Counted from the first letter of the stretch, positions 1 through 8,195 are shown. The stretch: DNA of 64,000 nucleotides from JADGQM01 sp964441945 (GCA_964441945.1 CAYTWB010000003.1:124001-188000); one strand, 5' to 3'. Made by a program: numbers and translations. Notes: generated by a model from the letters alone, not told the origin.

Positions 1-356
1 ACACTCATGTCGCCGACGGAATAAGACCCGCCGGGCTTTGCCAGCACCTCTACCGCACCGTACTCCATGGCTTCCAGTGCCATTTCACTGTTCTTCGGGG
101 TCAGTGAGCTGACAATGATGGTCGGCACAGGATGATACTTCATCAGCTTGCGCAGAAAACTGAGTCCATCCATCCGGGGCATCTCGATATCGAGAGTGAT
201 CACATCAGGCTTCAGGGTCACAACCTTATCCCTGGCCACATAAGGATCGGGTGCCGTACCGACGACTACGATGTCCTTGTGTTTGGAGAGCTCCTGAGTG
301 AAAATTTTTCGAACAATAGCTGAGTCATCTACGACTAAGACCTTGATTGGCTCCAT
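1..356 (-). CDS. cheB: CheB chemotaxis methylesterase, N-terminal receiver part (gene runs off the left edge)
   Basis: The reading frame starts at an ATG at 356 on the minus strand and stays open to base 1. It encodes a receiver domain: MEPIKVLVVDDSAIVRKIF at the start (acidic pair DD), the phosphoacceptor in VITLDIEMPRMDG, and the Lys in VLAKPGG near the edge. The DSAIVRK start and LDIEMPRMDG signature are typical of CheB, whose C-terminal methylesterase domain would lie outside the window. CheB removes methyl groups from, and deamidates, chemoreceptors. It lies 46 bases downstream of cheX in the same direction as cheX, cheY, cheD and cheR. A complete second cheB is at 35.1-36.2 kb. Confidence 0.9.
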   Translation of the reverse strand, partial: MEPIKVLVVDDSAIVRKIFTQELSKHKDIVVVGTAPDPYVARDKVVTLKPDVITLDIEMPRMDGLSFLRKLMKYHPVPTIIVSSLTPKNSEMALEAMEYGAVEVLAKPGGSYSVGDMS

Positions 357-402
357 ATTCCCCTCTGGCAAGCACTTTGCCTCGGCAAGGACCCTACACA
401 AC

Positions 403-867
403 TCACTGATCTACGTATGAATGAATGACCGCCATCGGTCTATCATCCCAGGAGACGACAACCGTGTACATCTCCGGAGCAAAGTAGGCGTCGGCATCGG
501 CCTTGGGCTGTTCGATCTTCGGGATCCCGAGCTCCCAGTTATCCGCAGGCAGTCGGACCAGGCAGTCTCCTCCAACCATATTGGCAAGTTCTTTCAGGGT
601 ATCTTCCATCTCCTCCAGGGGGACTTCCTCCTGATCCACCCCCAGGAAGTTGGCAGTGATGGTGGCGGCAAACTCCTTCGTTACCCTGAAGACCAGCCTC
701 AAACCCCTTGCCTTGCTCGCTATGATGATACTCGACTCCAGGAAGAAGGGCCATTGCTGAAAGGCACGCAAATTCCGGCCTTCAGCAAATTCCGGGCTTA
801 GAAAGAACATGGTCCCCAGTACGTTAGAAATCGCATCCCTCATCGTTGTCCACAGTTGGTGCTTCAT
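403..867 (-). CDS. cheX: CheX-like CheY-P phosphatase
   Basis: A 154-residue protein of the CheX/CheC phosphatase family. Members dephosphorylate phospho-CheY using a helix with an E..N motif; here KELANMVGG (Glu and Asn three apart) fits. The start is taken at MKHQLWTTMRDA because GGGAGA lies just upstream; the longer open frame runs back into cheY without support. The start overlaps the last 44 bases of the cheY gene, so translation of the two is probably coupled. Followed by cheB. It could be an adaptation-linked CheX variant rather than the main CheY phosphatase. Family assignment is fairly sure, the partner is inferred from the gene order. Confidence 0.8.
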   Translation of the reverse strand: MKHQLWTTMRDAISNVLGTMFFLSPEFAEGRNLRAFQQWPFFLESSIIIASKARGLRLVFRVTKEFAATITANFLGVDQEEVPLEEMEDTLKELANMVGGDCLVRLPADNWELGIPKIEQPKADADAYFAPEMYTVVVSWDDRPMAVIHSYVDQ

Positions 868-1252
868 CTCTGTCTCCCATGACCCGTGACAGGAAAGATC
901 GTATGTTCTCCGGTGTAAACGGCTTGCGGATGTAGCCTCTGGCACCCAACGCCAGTGCTTTTTGAAGCCGCTCTTCGTTGGCTTCGGTAGTGATCATCAC
1001 TACAGGCAGATCACGCCAGCAGCTGTCCTCTTTGAGTGCCTGAAGAAGGCCGAAACCATCCATCTCAGGCATGTGGATGTCGGAAAGAATCAAATCGACC
1101 CAGCTGCCGGCCAGCACTTCCAGCGCCTCCCTGCCGTTGCCGGCCTCGAGGCATTCACCAATCTTGAATCCCGAAAGACTCAGTGCTTTCTTGATGACCT
1201 GGCGCATGGTCTTGGAATCGTCTACGATCAGGACATTATAGGACATGTTCAT
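824..1252 (-). CDS. cheY: CheY-type single-domain response regulator
   Basis: A 142-residue stand-alone receiver. Key residues are visible: VLIVDDSKTMRQ (acidic pair), phosphoacceptor in LILSDIHMPEMDG, Thr in VMITTEA, Lys in GYIRKPFTPE. It has no output domain, only a short acidic tail. CheY carries the signal from CheA to the flagellar switch. It sits between cheD and cheX, whose start lies within its 3' end. Two ATGs at 1252 and 1246 are possible; AAGG before 1252 favours the first. A second CheY is at 42.9-43.2 kb. Confidence 0.88.
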   Translation of the reverse strand: MNMSYNVLIVDDSKTMRQVIKKALSLSGFKIGECLEAGNGREALEVLAGSWVDLILSDIHMPEMDGFGLLQALKEDSCWRDLPVVMITTEANEERLQKALALGARGYIRKPFTPENIRSFLSRVMGDRDEAPTVDNDEGCDF

Positions 1253-1274
1253 TCTTGCCTTGCGTTATAAGGAG

Positions 1275-1754
1275 CTAGAGTTCCACTTCTCCAAAACCAG
1301 AGACCTTGAGGATGACCCGGCCGGTCGCCATCTCCAGGCGCACCGTGCGATTGACGCTTCCTCCAACATGCTCGGCGGTGATCAGCACATTGTTTCGCCA
1401 AAAAACCTTGCGCATGGACAGATAGTTACGCTTGCCTATATTGAAGACCCCGTTCTCATCCATGATTTGGGAACCGCCCGCAACCTTGACCAGGGTGTTC
1501 TTCTTGGTTGCTCCCAACTGATAGCTCTGCTTGAAAAGAACAGGAATACCCGAATCGGCAAACATAGCAGGCCTTGTCTTGGCTTTTTCCATATCCATAC
1601 TCGCTTCGGGCAACATGTAGTGCAAGATCCCTCCCACCCTGGCCACGGGATCATAGGTGATCACTGCTATGCACGAACCGAGCGAGTAGGTGATCAGCGT
1701 CTCGTTAGCCTGGTTGCTAACAGCAAAATCAGCAACACCAATTACTATTGCCAT
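1275..1754 (-). CDS. cheD: CheD chemoreceptor glutamine deamidase
   Basis: A 159-residue CheD. The family deamidates glutamines in chemoreceptors and can be a partner of CheC/CheX phosphatases. The catalytic Cys is in TYSLGSCIAV and the catalytic His in VGGILHYMLP; the later GGSQIMDENGVFNIGKRN block is also family-typical. Length is normal. No strong Shine-Dalgarno is seen before the ATG at 1754. It lies 22 bases upstream of cheY in the operon sense and 98 bases downstream of cheR. A paralogue is at 36.3-36.8 kb, so this chromosome carries two CheR/CheD/CheB adaptation sets. Confidence 0.92.
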   Translation of the reverse strand: MAIVIGVADFAVSNQANETLITYSLGSCIAVITYDPVARVGGILHYMLPEASMDMEKAKTRPAMFADSGIPVLFKQSYQLGATKKNTLVKVAGGSQIMDENGVFNIGKRNYLSMRKVFWRNNVLITAEHVGGSVNRTVRLEMATGRVILKVSGFGEVEL

Positions 1755-1852
1755 AAATCACTTTTCAGAGCGGTTTTTGTCATCCGTGCAAGGGGCCGAC
1801 CGGCTTCTGCAGGGTCTCTGAAAGGCATCGCCCCCTCCCGCCATTCCACACA

Positions 1853-2695
1853 TCAGACCCTCGATTTTTTGTAGACCGACGGCTGAACATACGTCAATCG
1901 GTGGTCAAGTCCCGTAAGACTCTCGGAATGCCCAACCATCAAATACCCCCCCTCAGCCAGGTAACCGGCCATCTTCTGAACCAGGTGCTGCTGAGTCTCC
2001 TTGTCAAAGTAGATCATCACATTGCGGCAGAAGATGAAATCAAATGGACCGGAAAAGGGGTAGTTATCCTTCAGATTCAAACGTCTGAACGTTACGATTC
2101 TCTTCAATAAAGGGGTGATTTGAAAAAAGTCGCCGCTCTGTGTGCGCTGCCTCTGAAAATAGAGCTTTTGCAGCGCCTGTGGGACCTTCTCAACCCTCTC
2201 CTTCGGATAGACCCCCTTGAATCCCACATCCAGGACCCTGGTCGATATGTCCGTTGCCAGGATCTTGAAGTCCCATTTCCCCGGATCATCCAGGTGGGAA
2301 AGGACTGACATGGCAAGACTGTACGGCTCTTCACCGGTCGAACAGCCCGCACTCCATATCCGAATACGCTGATTTCGATCGTTTCCCTTGCCGAGCAGCA
2401 GCTCCGGCAGCGCAGTCCTGTCAAGAAACTCAAAGTGCTTCGGCTCACGAAAGAAGTAGGTGAGGTTAGTGGAAATGGAGTCCAGAAAATGGATGATCTC
2501 GCCATTGTTGTTCGGCGAGGTGATGTGCTCATAGTACTGACGATATGACTCTATGCCCGTTGCACGCAGCCGCTTGTTCAAGCGAGCCTGTAAAAGCTCT
2601 CGCTTGCCGCTGTGCAAATTGATACCACATTCCTCGTACACCAGGCGACTGAACCGCTCAAACAGCTGATTCGACAAATCCTGTGCAGCCATCAT
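1853..2695 (-). CDS. cheR: CheR chemoreceptor methyltransferase
   Basis: A 280-residue SAM-dependent glutamate O-methyltransferase acting on MCPs. The N-terminal helical domain (about 1-75) is followed by the Rossmann domain with the SAM motif RIWSAGCSTGEEPYSLAM and the late motif FIFCRNVMIYFD; GGYLMVGHSES is near the end. The start is set at ATG 2695 because GGAGAAGG lies five bases upstream; the frame is open to a TTG at 2710 but that overlaps the ribosome site. First of the run cheR-cheD-cheY-cheX-cheB. A full palindromic repeat (2767-2890) sits directly upstream. Confidence 0.93.
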   Translation of the reverse strand: MMAAQDLSNQLFERFSRLVYEECGINLHSGKRELLQARLNKRLRATGIESYRQYYEHITSPNNNGEIIHFLDSISTNLTYFFREPKHFEFLDRTALPELLLGKGNDRNQRIRIWSAGCSTGEEPYSLAMSVLSHLDDPGKWDFKILATDISTRVLDVGFKGVYPKERVEKVPQALQKLYFQRQRTQSGDFFQITPLLKRIVTFRRLNLKDNYPFSGPFDFIFCRNVMIYFDKETQQHLVQKMAGYLAEGGYLMVGHSESLTGLDHRLTYVQPSVYKKSRV

Positions 2696-2766
2696 CAAGC
2701 CCTTCTCCAAGAAACCGACACCCGGAAACAGCCGCTATTCGGACCGCTTCCGGAAACGACCTGGAA

Positions 2767-2890
2767 ACTATCTCGGAACTTGCTCACACCGTCACCCCGG
2801 CGAACGCCGGGGCCCCAAAGACCTTCAAAACCTGGATTCCGGCTTTTGCCGGAATGGCGTTCAGCGGCCTTTGTGCCATTTTGAGATAGT
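2767..2890. repeat. Palindromic repeat, family A, complete copy (A1)
   Basis: A 124-bp element with perfect ends ACTATCTC and GAGATAGT. Inside are two hairpins: one from CGTCACCCCGGCG to CGCCGGGG and one from CTGGATTCCGGC to GCCGGAATGGCG. The closest relative is at 17883-18005. It fills most of the 2696-3005 gap between cheR and the upstream gene; nothing else is recognised there. Confidence 0.85.
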
Positions 2891-3005
2891 CCCTTACAGC
2901 TAACTCATTTATCGGATATTTCAGATCTTCACTTGAGAGAAAAAAGACCGTTCGGGCCCCCTGGTCGGGACGGCGGGCGAAAATACAGGAGATGGACTCA
3001 CTGCG

Positions 3006-3380
3006 TCAGTGAGGGCGCTGGTTTCCCGCAGGATCAGAAAATCGCCTTGGCGGCGGCTGCCTCCCATCAATGACCATATTTCTCAGCATGTCCCAAGACC
3101 GCTTCTCTTTTTCTCTCTCTTCCCACTGGCGTTCCTGGTAGTTCCTGTCCTTGGGATCGCTTCGAAGAATAACGCTGTCCTCTCGCTGCACCATTTCCGC
3201 CAGACGGAACACCCCGGACCGTTCTGAAGCAGCGTCCGGACAGCCGGCCACAAACCCCATGCTTCTCAGCGTCGGTTCTCTCGCTTCACAACAGGAGGTC
3301 CCCCCGGCAAACTGCAGTGCCAGCAACCCCATGGTCCCGACAAGGGATAGCCTCCTTGCGACCCAACGCATCCAGTGCAT
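3006..3380 (-). CDS. Unknown small exported protein
   Basis: 124 residues. The N-terminus has basic residues (MRWVARR) then a hydrophobic stretch (LSLVGTMGLLALQFAG) and a Cys pair, which looks like a signal peptide or possibly a lipoprotein signal (GGTSCC). The rest is hydrophilic with a highly charged segment (QERQWEEREKEKR) and a Pro-rich end. No family recognised. The ATG overlaps the stop of the upstream gene as TGATG, so the two are translationally coupled; a GTG at 3383 is an alternative start. It shares a transcript with the upstream unknown gene behind a sigma-54 promoter, suggesting a motility link, but no function can be stated. Confidence 0.65.
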   Translation of the reverse strand: MHWMRWVARRLSLVGTMGLLALQFAGGTSCCEAREPTLRSMGFVAGCPDAASERSGVFRLAEMVQREDSVILRSDPKDRNYQERQWEEREKEKRSWDMLRNMVIDGRQPPPRRFSDPAGNQRPH

Positions 3381-3856
3381 CACAGGTAATCTCCTCTTCT
3401 GTATTTGACCGACTCCACGCAGGCAAGCACGGACAGCTCATCCGCCATCTGCCTGAGGGGGTGGTCTTGCGGCAGACCGGTCACACGGCCCTGGAGCTCT
3501 GCTGCGGCAGAAGTGAGGTCCCCTATAGCCGTCGCAACATGCTTGAGGCCTCCCTTTGGGTCCTGCAACGCCGACTGCAGCTCTTCCAATCGGTCAAGGG
3601 TCCCCTCAACAGCAAGCTCCGCCGTGCGGGATTCTTCAGAGAAGTCATTCCGCACTGCAGAAAGCCGGAAATCCACAATGGATGGCAATGTCATAAGCTC
3701 CATCCCACTTTCAGCTCCTCTGACAGCCTCACCCATTTTCTCCGATTCTTCCGCCAGGAGTCGAGAGAACTCGCCGGGACGTCCATCGGCCGGCTTTGCC
3801 GGTTTTGGCTCGGAACCGGGATCGCATGGCTTGATTTCTAAGATCTTCATCCTCAT
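3380..3856 (-). CDS. Unknown cytoplasmic helical protein, sigma-54-linked
   Basis: 158 residues, no signal peptide or membrane segment. A proline-rich start (KPCDPGSEPKPAKPADGRPGE) is followed by mainly helical, charged sequence with regular Leu spacing (LDRLEELQSALQDP, LTSAAAELQGRV). No known motif. The size and helix content would suit a flagellar chaperone or export helper, but that is only a guess from context. Starts are possible at 3856 or 3850; both follow GGGGAATGAGG. About 90 bases upstream is a good sigma-54 promoter, and its stop overlaps the next gene's start. Confident that it is a gene, not of its job. Confidence 0.65.
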   Translation of the reverse strand: MRMKILEIKPCDPGSEPKPAKPADGRPGEFSRLLAEESEKMGEAVRGAESGMELMTLPSIVDFRLSAVRNDFSEESRTAELAVEGTLDRLEELQSALQDPKGGLKHVATAIGDLTSAAAELQGRVTGLPQDHPLRQMADELSVLACVESVKYRRGDYL

Positions 3857-3944
3857 TCCCCTGTTCTGAAGTCAACTGGTGAAAGGGTCCCTGCCTCAGA
3901 GAAGCCCTCTTCGCCAATCAAAGAACGATTTCACACCCAAGCAT

Positions 3945-3961
3945 AGCAAACTCCCTGCCAG
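3945..3961 (-). promoter_or_regulatory. Sigma-54 promoter for the two unknown genes
   Basis: On the minus strand the sequence reads CTGGCAGG-GAGT-TTGCT. GG and GC are separated by exactly ten bases, and only one base differs from the consensus YTGGCACG-N4-TTGCW. Transcription would start near 3934 and read the genes at 3856 and 3380. The rest of the 3857-4176 gap shows nothing recognisable. Confidence 0.75.
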
Positions 3962-4176
3962 GTCCAAACACCGGGATATCCGTCATGTAGCCCGGCCGCC
4001 GGCAATCCTGCACACTCTCACACCATAAGTATCTGGAGGATGGTCACGGCGTGGTCAACCATACCGAAGGCTTGATGAGTCAATCCAATGAGAAGGGAAA
4101 ACAGGAAAAATTTTCCGGATCCGGTAGGGAAACAGGCATTATTGACTACAGCCACGGATTCGGTTCGCACCCCCCG

Positions 4177-5028
4177 TCATGCCTTCTTTCCCGGAGGGCT
4201 GATCTCTTTTGCTCTCGAAGCGATGCTCGCGTTGATCGGGATATCCAGGGCGGCAACCGTTTCATCTCCGTCTTGCCTCAGCCTGACCTTGATTCCATAA
4301 GGTCCCAGGAGAGCAGCCGTCAGGAAGAGGCCGACGCCGAAGTGCCTTTCCGGTTGATGGGCTGCCGGCGGCCATCCGGAATAGAACAGGTCGAAACACT
4401 TCTCCTCCTCACCGGGCTTCAACCCGCATCCGGTATCCCTGAATGCCAAACCCATCCACTCCGCATCCACAGTGGTTTCAATCACCAGTTGCTTCTTGCG
4501 CGCTCCGCGCAGAGCGATCATGGCGTTCTCAAACAGATGGACGACGGCAGGGATGAGATGCCTTGCCAGGACGCGAATGAGCGGTAGATGGCTTGCCGGC
4601 TTGAACTCGAATCGCACCTGATGCTTGAAGAAAAGGTCGCAGCGGAATGCCGGAACCAGGCTGGAAACCAGCTGGTTCAGATCAACCTCGGTAGGATTAC
4701 ATTCAATCTCATTGAGCAGTCTCAGTTCCCGAAGCATGATATCGAGCAGGGAAACCTGCTGGGACAGCTTTTGCGACCATTGTCGCTGCCGTTCATAGAT
4801 CTGGTTTCTTTCGGCGAGCTCTTTGTCGCAGCCGGGATTGGAGAGCTCATCCAAACGGCCAAATCCAGCCTGCATCATCTCCACCAGCATGGACACATTC
4901 TGCAAAGGGCCATTGAGGTTATGGATCAACCCCTCACAAAAAGCACCGGAGTAGCTTAGCCGCTCCTTTTTGAGCACAAATTCGATCCATTTGGCAACGG
5001 TTTTGGGCGAATGATCTATCGAGTGCAT
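4177..5028 (-). CDS. Soluble sensor histidine kinase
   Basis: About 283 residues. There is no membrane segment or PAS domain; an N-terminal region of about 30 residues leads straight to an H box, GLIHNLNGPLQN (His near residue 36), then a helical dimer region, then an ATPase domain with N box LFENAMIAL, G1 DTGCGL and a glycine lid HFGVGLFLTA. It should autophosphorylate and pass phosphate to a receiver. The neighbours upstream in the same direction, a REC-HD-GYP protein and another receiver protein, are the obvious partners. In architecture it resembles the soluble flagellar kinases of the FlrB/FleS type, which is an inference. TTG 5040 is an alternative start; no clear ribosome site supports either. 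Confidence 0.82.
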   Translation of the reverse strand: MHSIDHSPKTVAKWIEFVLKKERLSYSGAFCEGLIHNLNGPLQNVSMLVEMMQAGFGRLDELSNPGCDKELAERNQIYERQRQWSQKLSQQVSLLDIMLRELRLLNEIECNPTEVDLNQLVSSLVPAFRCDLFFKHQVRFEFKPASHLPLIRVLARHLIPAVVHLFENAMIALRGARKKQLVIETTVDAEWMGLAFRDTGCGLKPGEEEKCFDLFYSGWPPAAHQPERHFGVGLFLTAALLGPYGIKVRLRQDGDETVAALDIPINASIASRAKEISPPGKKA

Positions 5029-5076
5029 CGTTTCAAACAACTCTTGACGATCGACTGAGGTGAAGGAACGCTCCGG

Positions 5077-6636
5077 TCAGGGGACCGGCTTGACTCTCGG
5101 CTTCCCCATGGTCAGCTCGGATTGGCCCATTTCCTTAATGGCACCCCGACCTTCCAGAAACGCGTCGACGACCCTCGGGTCAAACTGCTTGCCCCGGTTC
5201 GCAATGAGCTCGTTGACCGCATCCGAATGCGCCATCGCAGCACGATAGGCCCTGAGTGACGTCATTGCATCAAAAGCATCCGCCACCGAGACAATCCTTG
5301 TCAGCAGAGGCACATCCTCCCCTGCAAGTCCATCCGGATAGCCACGGCCATCCCAGCGCTCATGATGGTGCCTGATGATGGCCCTTTGTTCCGTGTTCAA
5401 CCCCAACTCCATCACAATGGACTCGCCGATGACAGGATGTTTCTTGACCAGTTCATATTCTTCGGCAGTGAGGGCCGAGGGTTTGTTGAGGATCCTGTCG
5501 GCAATTCCAATTTTCCCGATATCATGAAGATAGCCAACGGTCCTCAGGGACTCAATTTCCGTTTCCGGACAGCCCATCTGCATGGCAATGATAACCGAGT
5601 AGGCTGTTACCCTGTCGGAATGGCTTCGTGTATAGGGGTCCTTTGCCTCAAGGGCACTGACCAGCGATCTGAGGATTCCGTAGAAATTGCTGACCAGGTT
5701 TTCATAAAGGGCCAGGTTTTCAATCGTTAGAGCAGCTTTCTTCACCAGGACATCAACGAGATTCACATCGCTCTCGGAAGGGAGTGTCGATTTGCCGTTG
5801 TGGTGGGTCATCAGCAACCCGAAGAGCTGCCCGCGAATTCGGAACGGCCAGCAGGCAAGCCTGCCGCCTCTTTCAGCCAGGGCCCTGAATTTCGGGTCGT
5901 CCTCCAGCGCAGCCGCATCGACCACGACATGGCTCAAATCCGGTTCGCGAAGCCTTTCCATCCAATCGTTTTGAACACAGAAAAACCGCTCGGCCTGCTG
6001 TTCACTGCAAAATCCCTGATCAGAGATGAGCAGAAGGGAATTGGGATCACCCGAAAGGATAAAAAAACCCGTCCGCTCTGCGGCAGTCAACCGTGAAGCG
6101 ATGTCAACAATACGTGGATAAAGACTCTCGCTTGAACCGATGGCTTCCATTTCGCGAAATATGTCAAAAAGCTTCGTCTGTTCCCGAATCTTTTCCTGCA
6201 GCTCGATGTTAAGCATTTCGGCACGCTTGCCGGCCAGAGACTCCAGTTGCAGGCTCAGGTTCTTGAGCAGCAGTTCACGCTCCCGGGTCACCCGCTCAAG
6301 GGTCAAAGCCAGGTCGCTGAAAGTGAAGGGTTTGGCCAGAAAATCGCATGCCCCCTTGCGCATCGCCTCGATGGCGGTCTCCATGGTCGGATACCCGCTC
6401 ATCATCACGACGGGGAGAACCGGATCTGCAGCCCTTATCTTGTCGAGCAACCGGAGCCCATCATCATCAGGGAGCCTCAGATCGACAAAAACACAATCAA
6501 ATTGATCCTTTTGAATGGCAGAATAACCCTCACCCGCAGTATTGCAGACCTGGACCTTTTCGTGGGACAAATCCAGAAGGAAGTCATGAAGACACTCCCC
6601 CAGCATCACATCGTCCTCTACGATCAGTATCTTCAT
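5077..6636 (-). CDS. Response regulator with GAF and HD-GYP c-di-GMP phosphodiesterase domains
   Basis: 519 residues in three parts: receiver (1-120; DD pair in ILIVEDDVM, phosphoacceptor near residue 52 in VFVDLRLPDDDG, Lys in FLAKPF), a helical linker and GAF-like domain (about 165-310), and an HD-GYP domain (about 320-505). HD-GYP signatures are complete: YLHDIGKIGI and HHHERWDGRGYPDGL. The family hydrolyses cyclic di-GMP with a bimetal or trimetal centre, lowering c-di-GMP and so favouring motility. Phosphorylation by the neighbouring kinase could gate this activity. It sits between that kinase and another response regulator, 49 and 63 bases away. Confidence 0.92.
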   Translation of the reverse strand: MKILIVEDDVMLGECLHDFLLDLSHEKVQVCNTAGEGYSAIQKDQFDCVFVDLRLPDDDGLRLLDKIRAADPVLPVVMMSGYPTMETAIEAMRKGACDFLAKPFTFSDLALTLERVTRERELLLKNLSLQLESLAGKRAEMLNIELQEKIREQTKLFDIFREMEAIGSSESLYPRIVDIASRLTAAERTGFFILSGDPNSLLLISDQGFCSEQQAERFFCVQNDWMERLREPDLSHVVVDAAALEDDPKFRALAERGGRLACWPFRIRGQLFGLLMTHHNGKSTLPSESDVNLVDVLVKKAALTIENLALYENLVSNFYGILRSLVSALEAKDPYTRSHSDRVTAYSVIIAMQMGCPETEIESLRTVGYLHDIGKIGIADRILNKPSALTAEEYELVKKHPVIGESIVMELGLNTEQRAIIRHHHERWDGRGYPDGLAGEDVPLLTRIVSVADAFDAMTSLRAYRAAMAHSDAVNELIANRGKQFDPRVVDAFLEGRGAIKEMGQSELTMGKPRVKPVP

Positions 6637-6699
6637 GACACACCGTTGACCGGGTCAATTTCAGACTGAACCGTCAATCGCTTCCTCAAAAGGGTCATC

Positions 6700-7398
6700 C
6701 TATACACTCAGGCTGTCCATTCTATCGAGGACATTTCTTTTCAGACGTTCCAGTTCCTCATCGTTGATGATTCGATGCCGTCTCAAATCCTTGAGCCGCT
6801 CCAGCACCGCCAGGACACGATTCGGCTCATCGGGAGATTTCTCGAAAAGAGCGAGCGGCAGGGTGTGCCGTGGGAAGAGGTTCAGGGTCTTTGATGCTCC
6901 CGACATTGCTCCCCTCGGCCCCTCGTCGGATTGCGCAGGCTTTGATTCTCGTTCCGATTCAAGCTGCTGCAGCCTCCCATAGGCCAGTCTCAACTCCTCC
7001 AGGATCCGGTTCTTCTCCCGCAGCATCTGAATCTTTTCAATGGCATTGCGCGTGACAATCTGGATCTCTTCGATCTTGAACGGCTTTTGAATATAATCAT
7101 AGGTCCCCGCGCGAATCGCTTCGATTGCCGACTGCAGGGTCCCGTAACCCGTAATGACGATGGTAAGAATGTGAGGATAATGCTGCCGGGCCTCCTGCAG
7201 GAGGGTTAAACCATCCATGCGGGGCATGTTGAGATCGGTGATCAGAATGTCGAACGGGTCCCGCGCAAGCTTCTCGAGGCCTTCTATCCCGTCACCCGCA
7301 AGTGCGGCTTCAATCCCGAGCGCGACAAGCGCGTCAGCCAAAATCTCGCGACAGATCTGATCGTCATCGACAATCAATACTTTAATCGGCAGATCCAC
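6700..7398 (-). CDS. Response regulator with C-terminal coiled region (SHOCT-like end)
   Basis: 232 residues. The receiver (1-120) has IVDDDQICR, phosphoacceptor Asp near 55 in ILITDLNMPRMDG, and Lys in YIQKPFKIEE. A coiled coil follows (about 122-160), then a linker and a short C-terminal helix pair, LERLKDLRRHRIINDEELERLKRNVLD, that resembles SHOCT-type short oligomerisation motifs. No DNA-binding domain. Start is GTG 7398 with AGGAAAG five bases upstream. First gene after the sigma-54 promoter at 7709-7724, ahead of the HD-GYP protein and the kinase. It probably works by protein contact; target unknown. Confidence 0.83.
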   Translation of the reverse strand: MDLPIKVLIVDDDQICREILADALVALGIEAALAGDGIEGLEKLARDPFDILITDLNMPRMDGLTLLQEARQHYPHILTIVITGYGTLQSAIEAIRAGTYDYIQKPFKIEEIQIVTRNAIEKIQMLREKNRILEELRLAYGRLQQLESERESKPAQSDEGPRGAMSGASKTLNLFPRHTLPLALFEKSPDEPNRVLAVLERLKDLRRHRIINDEELERLKRNVLDRMDSLSV

Positions 7399-7583
7399 AA
7401 CGCTTTCCTGATCAGCCCTGGAGGGCCCTTAGTCCTTCGGTTCGGGATAAGAGGATTCGCAAGGAAAAGGTCCACGATCCCTCGCTTGAGCCCTGTTCAC
7501 TGGGGAACAGGCCGCCATTGCATGATAGTCACTCACTGGTGCAAAGGCCATCTCAGCCGCACCGACTCGGTTCGTCCATCATA

Positions 7584-7595
7584 GCACAATTGTGC
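7584..7595. promoter_or_regulatory. Perfect 12-bp palindrome in the leader of the response regulator gene
   Basis: GCACAATTGTGC is a perfect palindrome in the untranslated stretch between the sigma-54 promoter and the GTG at 7398. It could be an operator, but no regulator is known for it. The rest of the 7399-7708 stretch holds nothing recognisable; the small open frames there lack coding character. Confidence 0.25.
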
Positions 7596-7708
7596 GAGGA
7601 GAACACTTTTTCCCTCGGTCGACCTGCGCCGTCGCATCGGTCCATTATCAACGCTCCCGGTGTTCTCTTTTGTTTTCCTATGAGCGGTGAGACTTCTGAT
7701 GGGAAAAG

Positions 7709-7724
7709 AGCACCGTGCGTGCCA
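7709..7724 (-). promoter_or_regulatory. Sigma-54 promoter for the RR/HD-GYP/kinase cluster
   Basis: Minus strand reads TGGCACG-CACG-GTGCT. The -24 half is perfect and the -12 half differs at one position; GG to GC spacing is ten. It lies just past the flaG stop codon and points at the response regulator gene, giving a leader of about 300 bases. Confidence 0.75.
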
Positions 7725-7747
7725 TGCACTTGAGAAATTCACTGATC

Positions 7748-8146
7748 TCAGGCTTTACCCGCGAAGAGGACCCCCCGAAGCTCTTCCAGTTTCTCACGCA
7801 CCTTCGGCAAATCCTCCGGGGGGATCTGCCGAATCACCTCCCTGGTCTCATTATTGATGACCTTCGCCACGAGTCGGCCCGTTTGCTCACTGATCTCAAA
7901 ACTCAGGCTCACGTCAAAATCCGCCAGGTAGTTCTGGATATCCTCGGCCAGTTCCTTTGCTTTTTCAGGATCGAGTGAGGCGGATTTCCCCTGCTTCCTG
8001 TTTTCCGAATCTCTGGTCAGTCTCTGAAACGACGATTCCTCAGCCTTTGCAACCGGTTTGATCAAATCAGGTTCTCGGATGTTGTGCTCCGGCAACACCC
8101 ACGGTTCCATTGCCATCGGCTTGATATTGGGGATTTTAGTATCCAT
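7748..8146 (-). CDS. flaG: FlaG-family flagellar protein
   Basis: 132 residues. The C-terminal half (about 60-125) is the FlaG domain: a helix with a segment LSFEISEQTGRLVAKVIN, then TREVIRQIPPEDLPKVREKLEEL, where the IRQIPPE motif is the family hallmark. The N-terminal half is low in structure. FlaG proteins lie near flagellin and fliD genes and affect filament length; the mechanism is not established. Here it is single, with no fliD or flagellin beside it in the window. AAGGAGAAG precedes the ATG, and a sigma-28-like promoter lies upstream, as expected for a late flagellar gene. Confidence 0.88.
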   Translation of the reverse strand: MDTKIPNIKPMAMEPWVLPEHNIREPDLIKPVAKAEESSFQRLTRDSENRKQGKSASLDPEKAKELAEDIQNYLADFDVSLSFEISEQTGRLVAKVINNETREVIRQIPPEDLPKVREKLEELRGVLFAGKA

Positions 8147-8195
8147 CGCAGCTTCTCCTTTTTCGGATCAATGGGGATCTTTTCAGTTAATCATT

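Noticed and set aside
2866..2882. TGGCACAAAGGCCGCT on the minus strand upstream of cheR, sigma-54-like
   Set aside because: The -12 half reads CCGCT, and the other family A copies lack the pattern; chance similarity inside the repeat.
7518..7742. Overlapping 70-codon frames on both strands between flaG and the response regulator
   Set aside because: No ribosome site, and the region carries the sigma-54 promoter and a palindrome.
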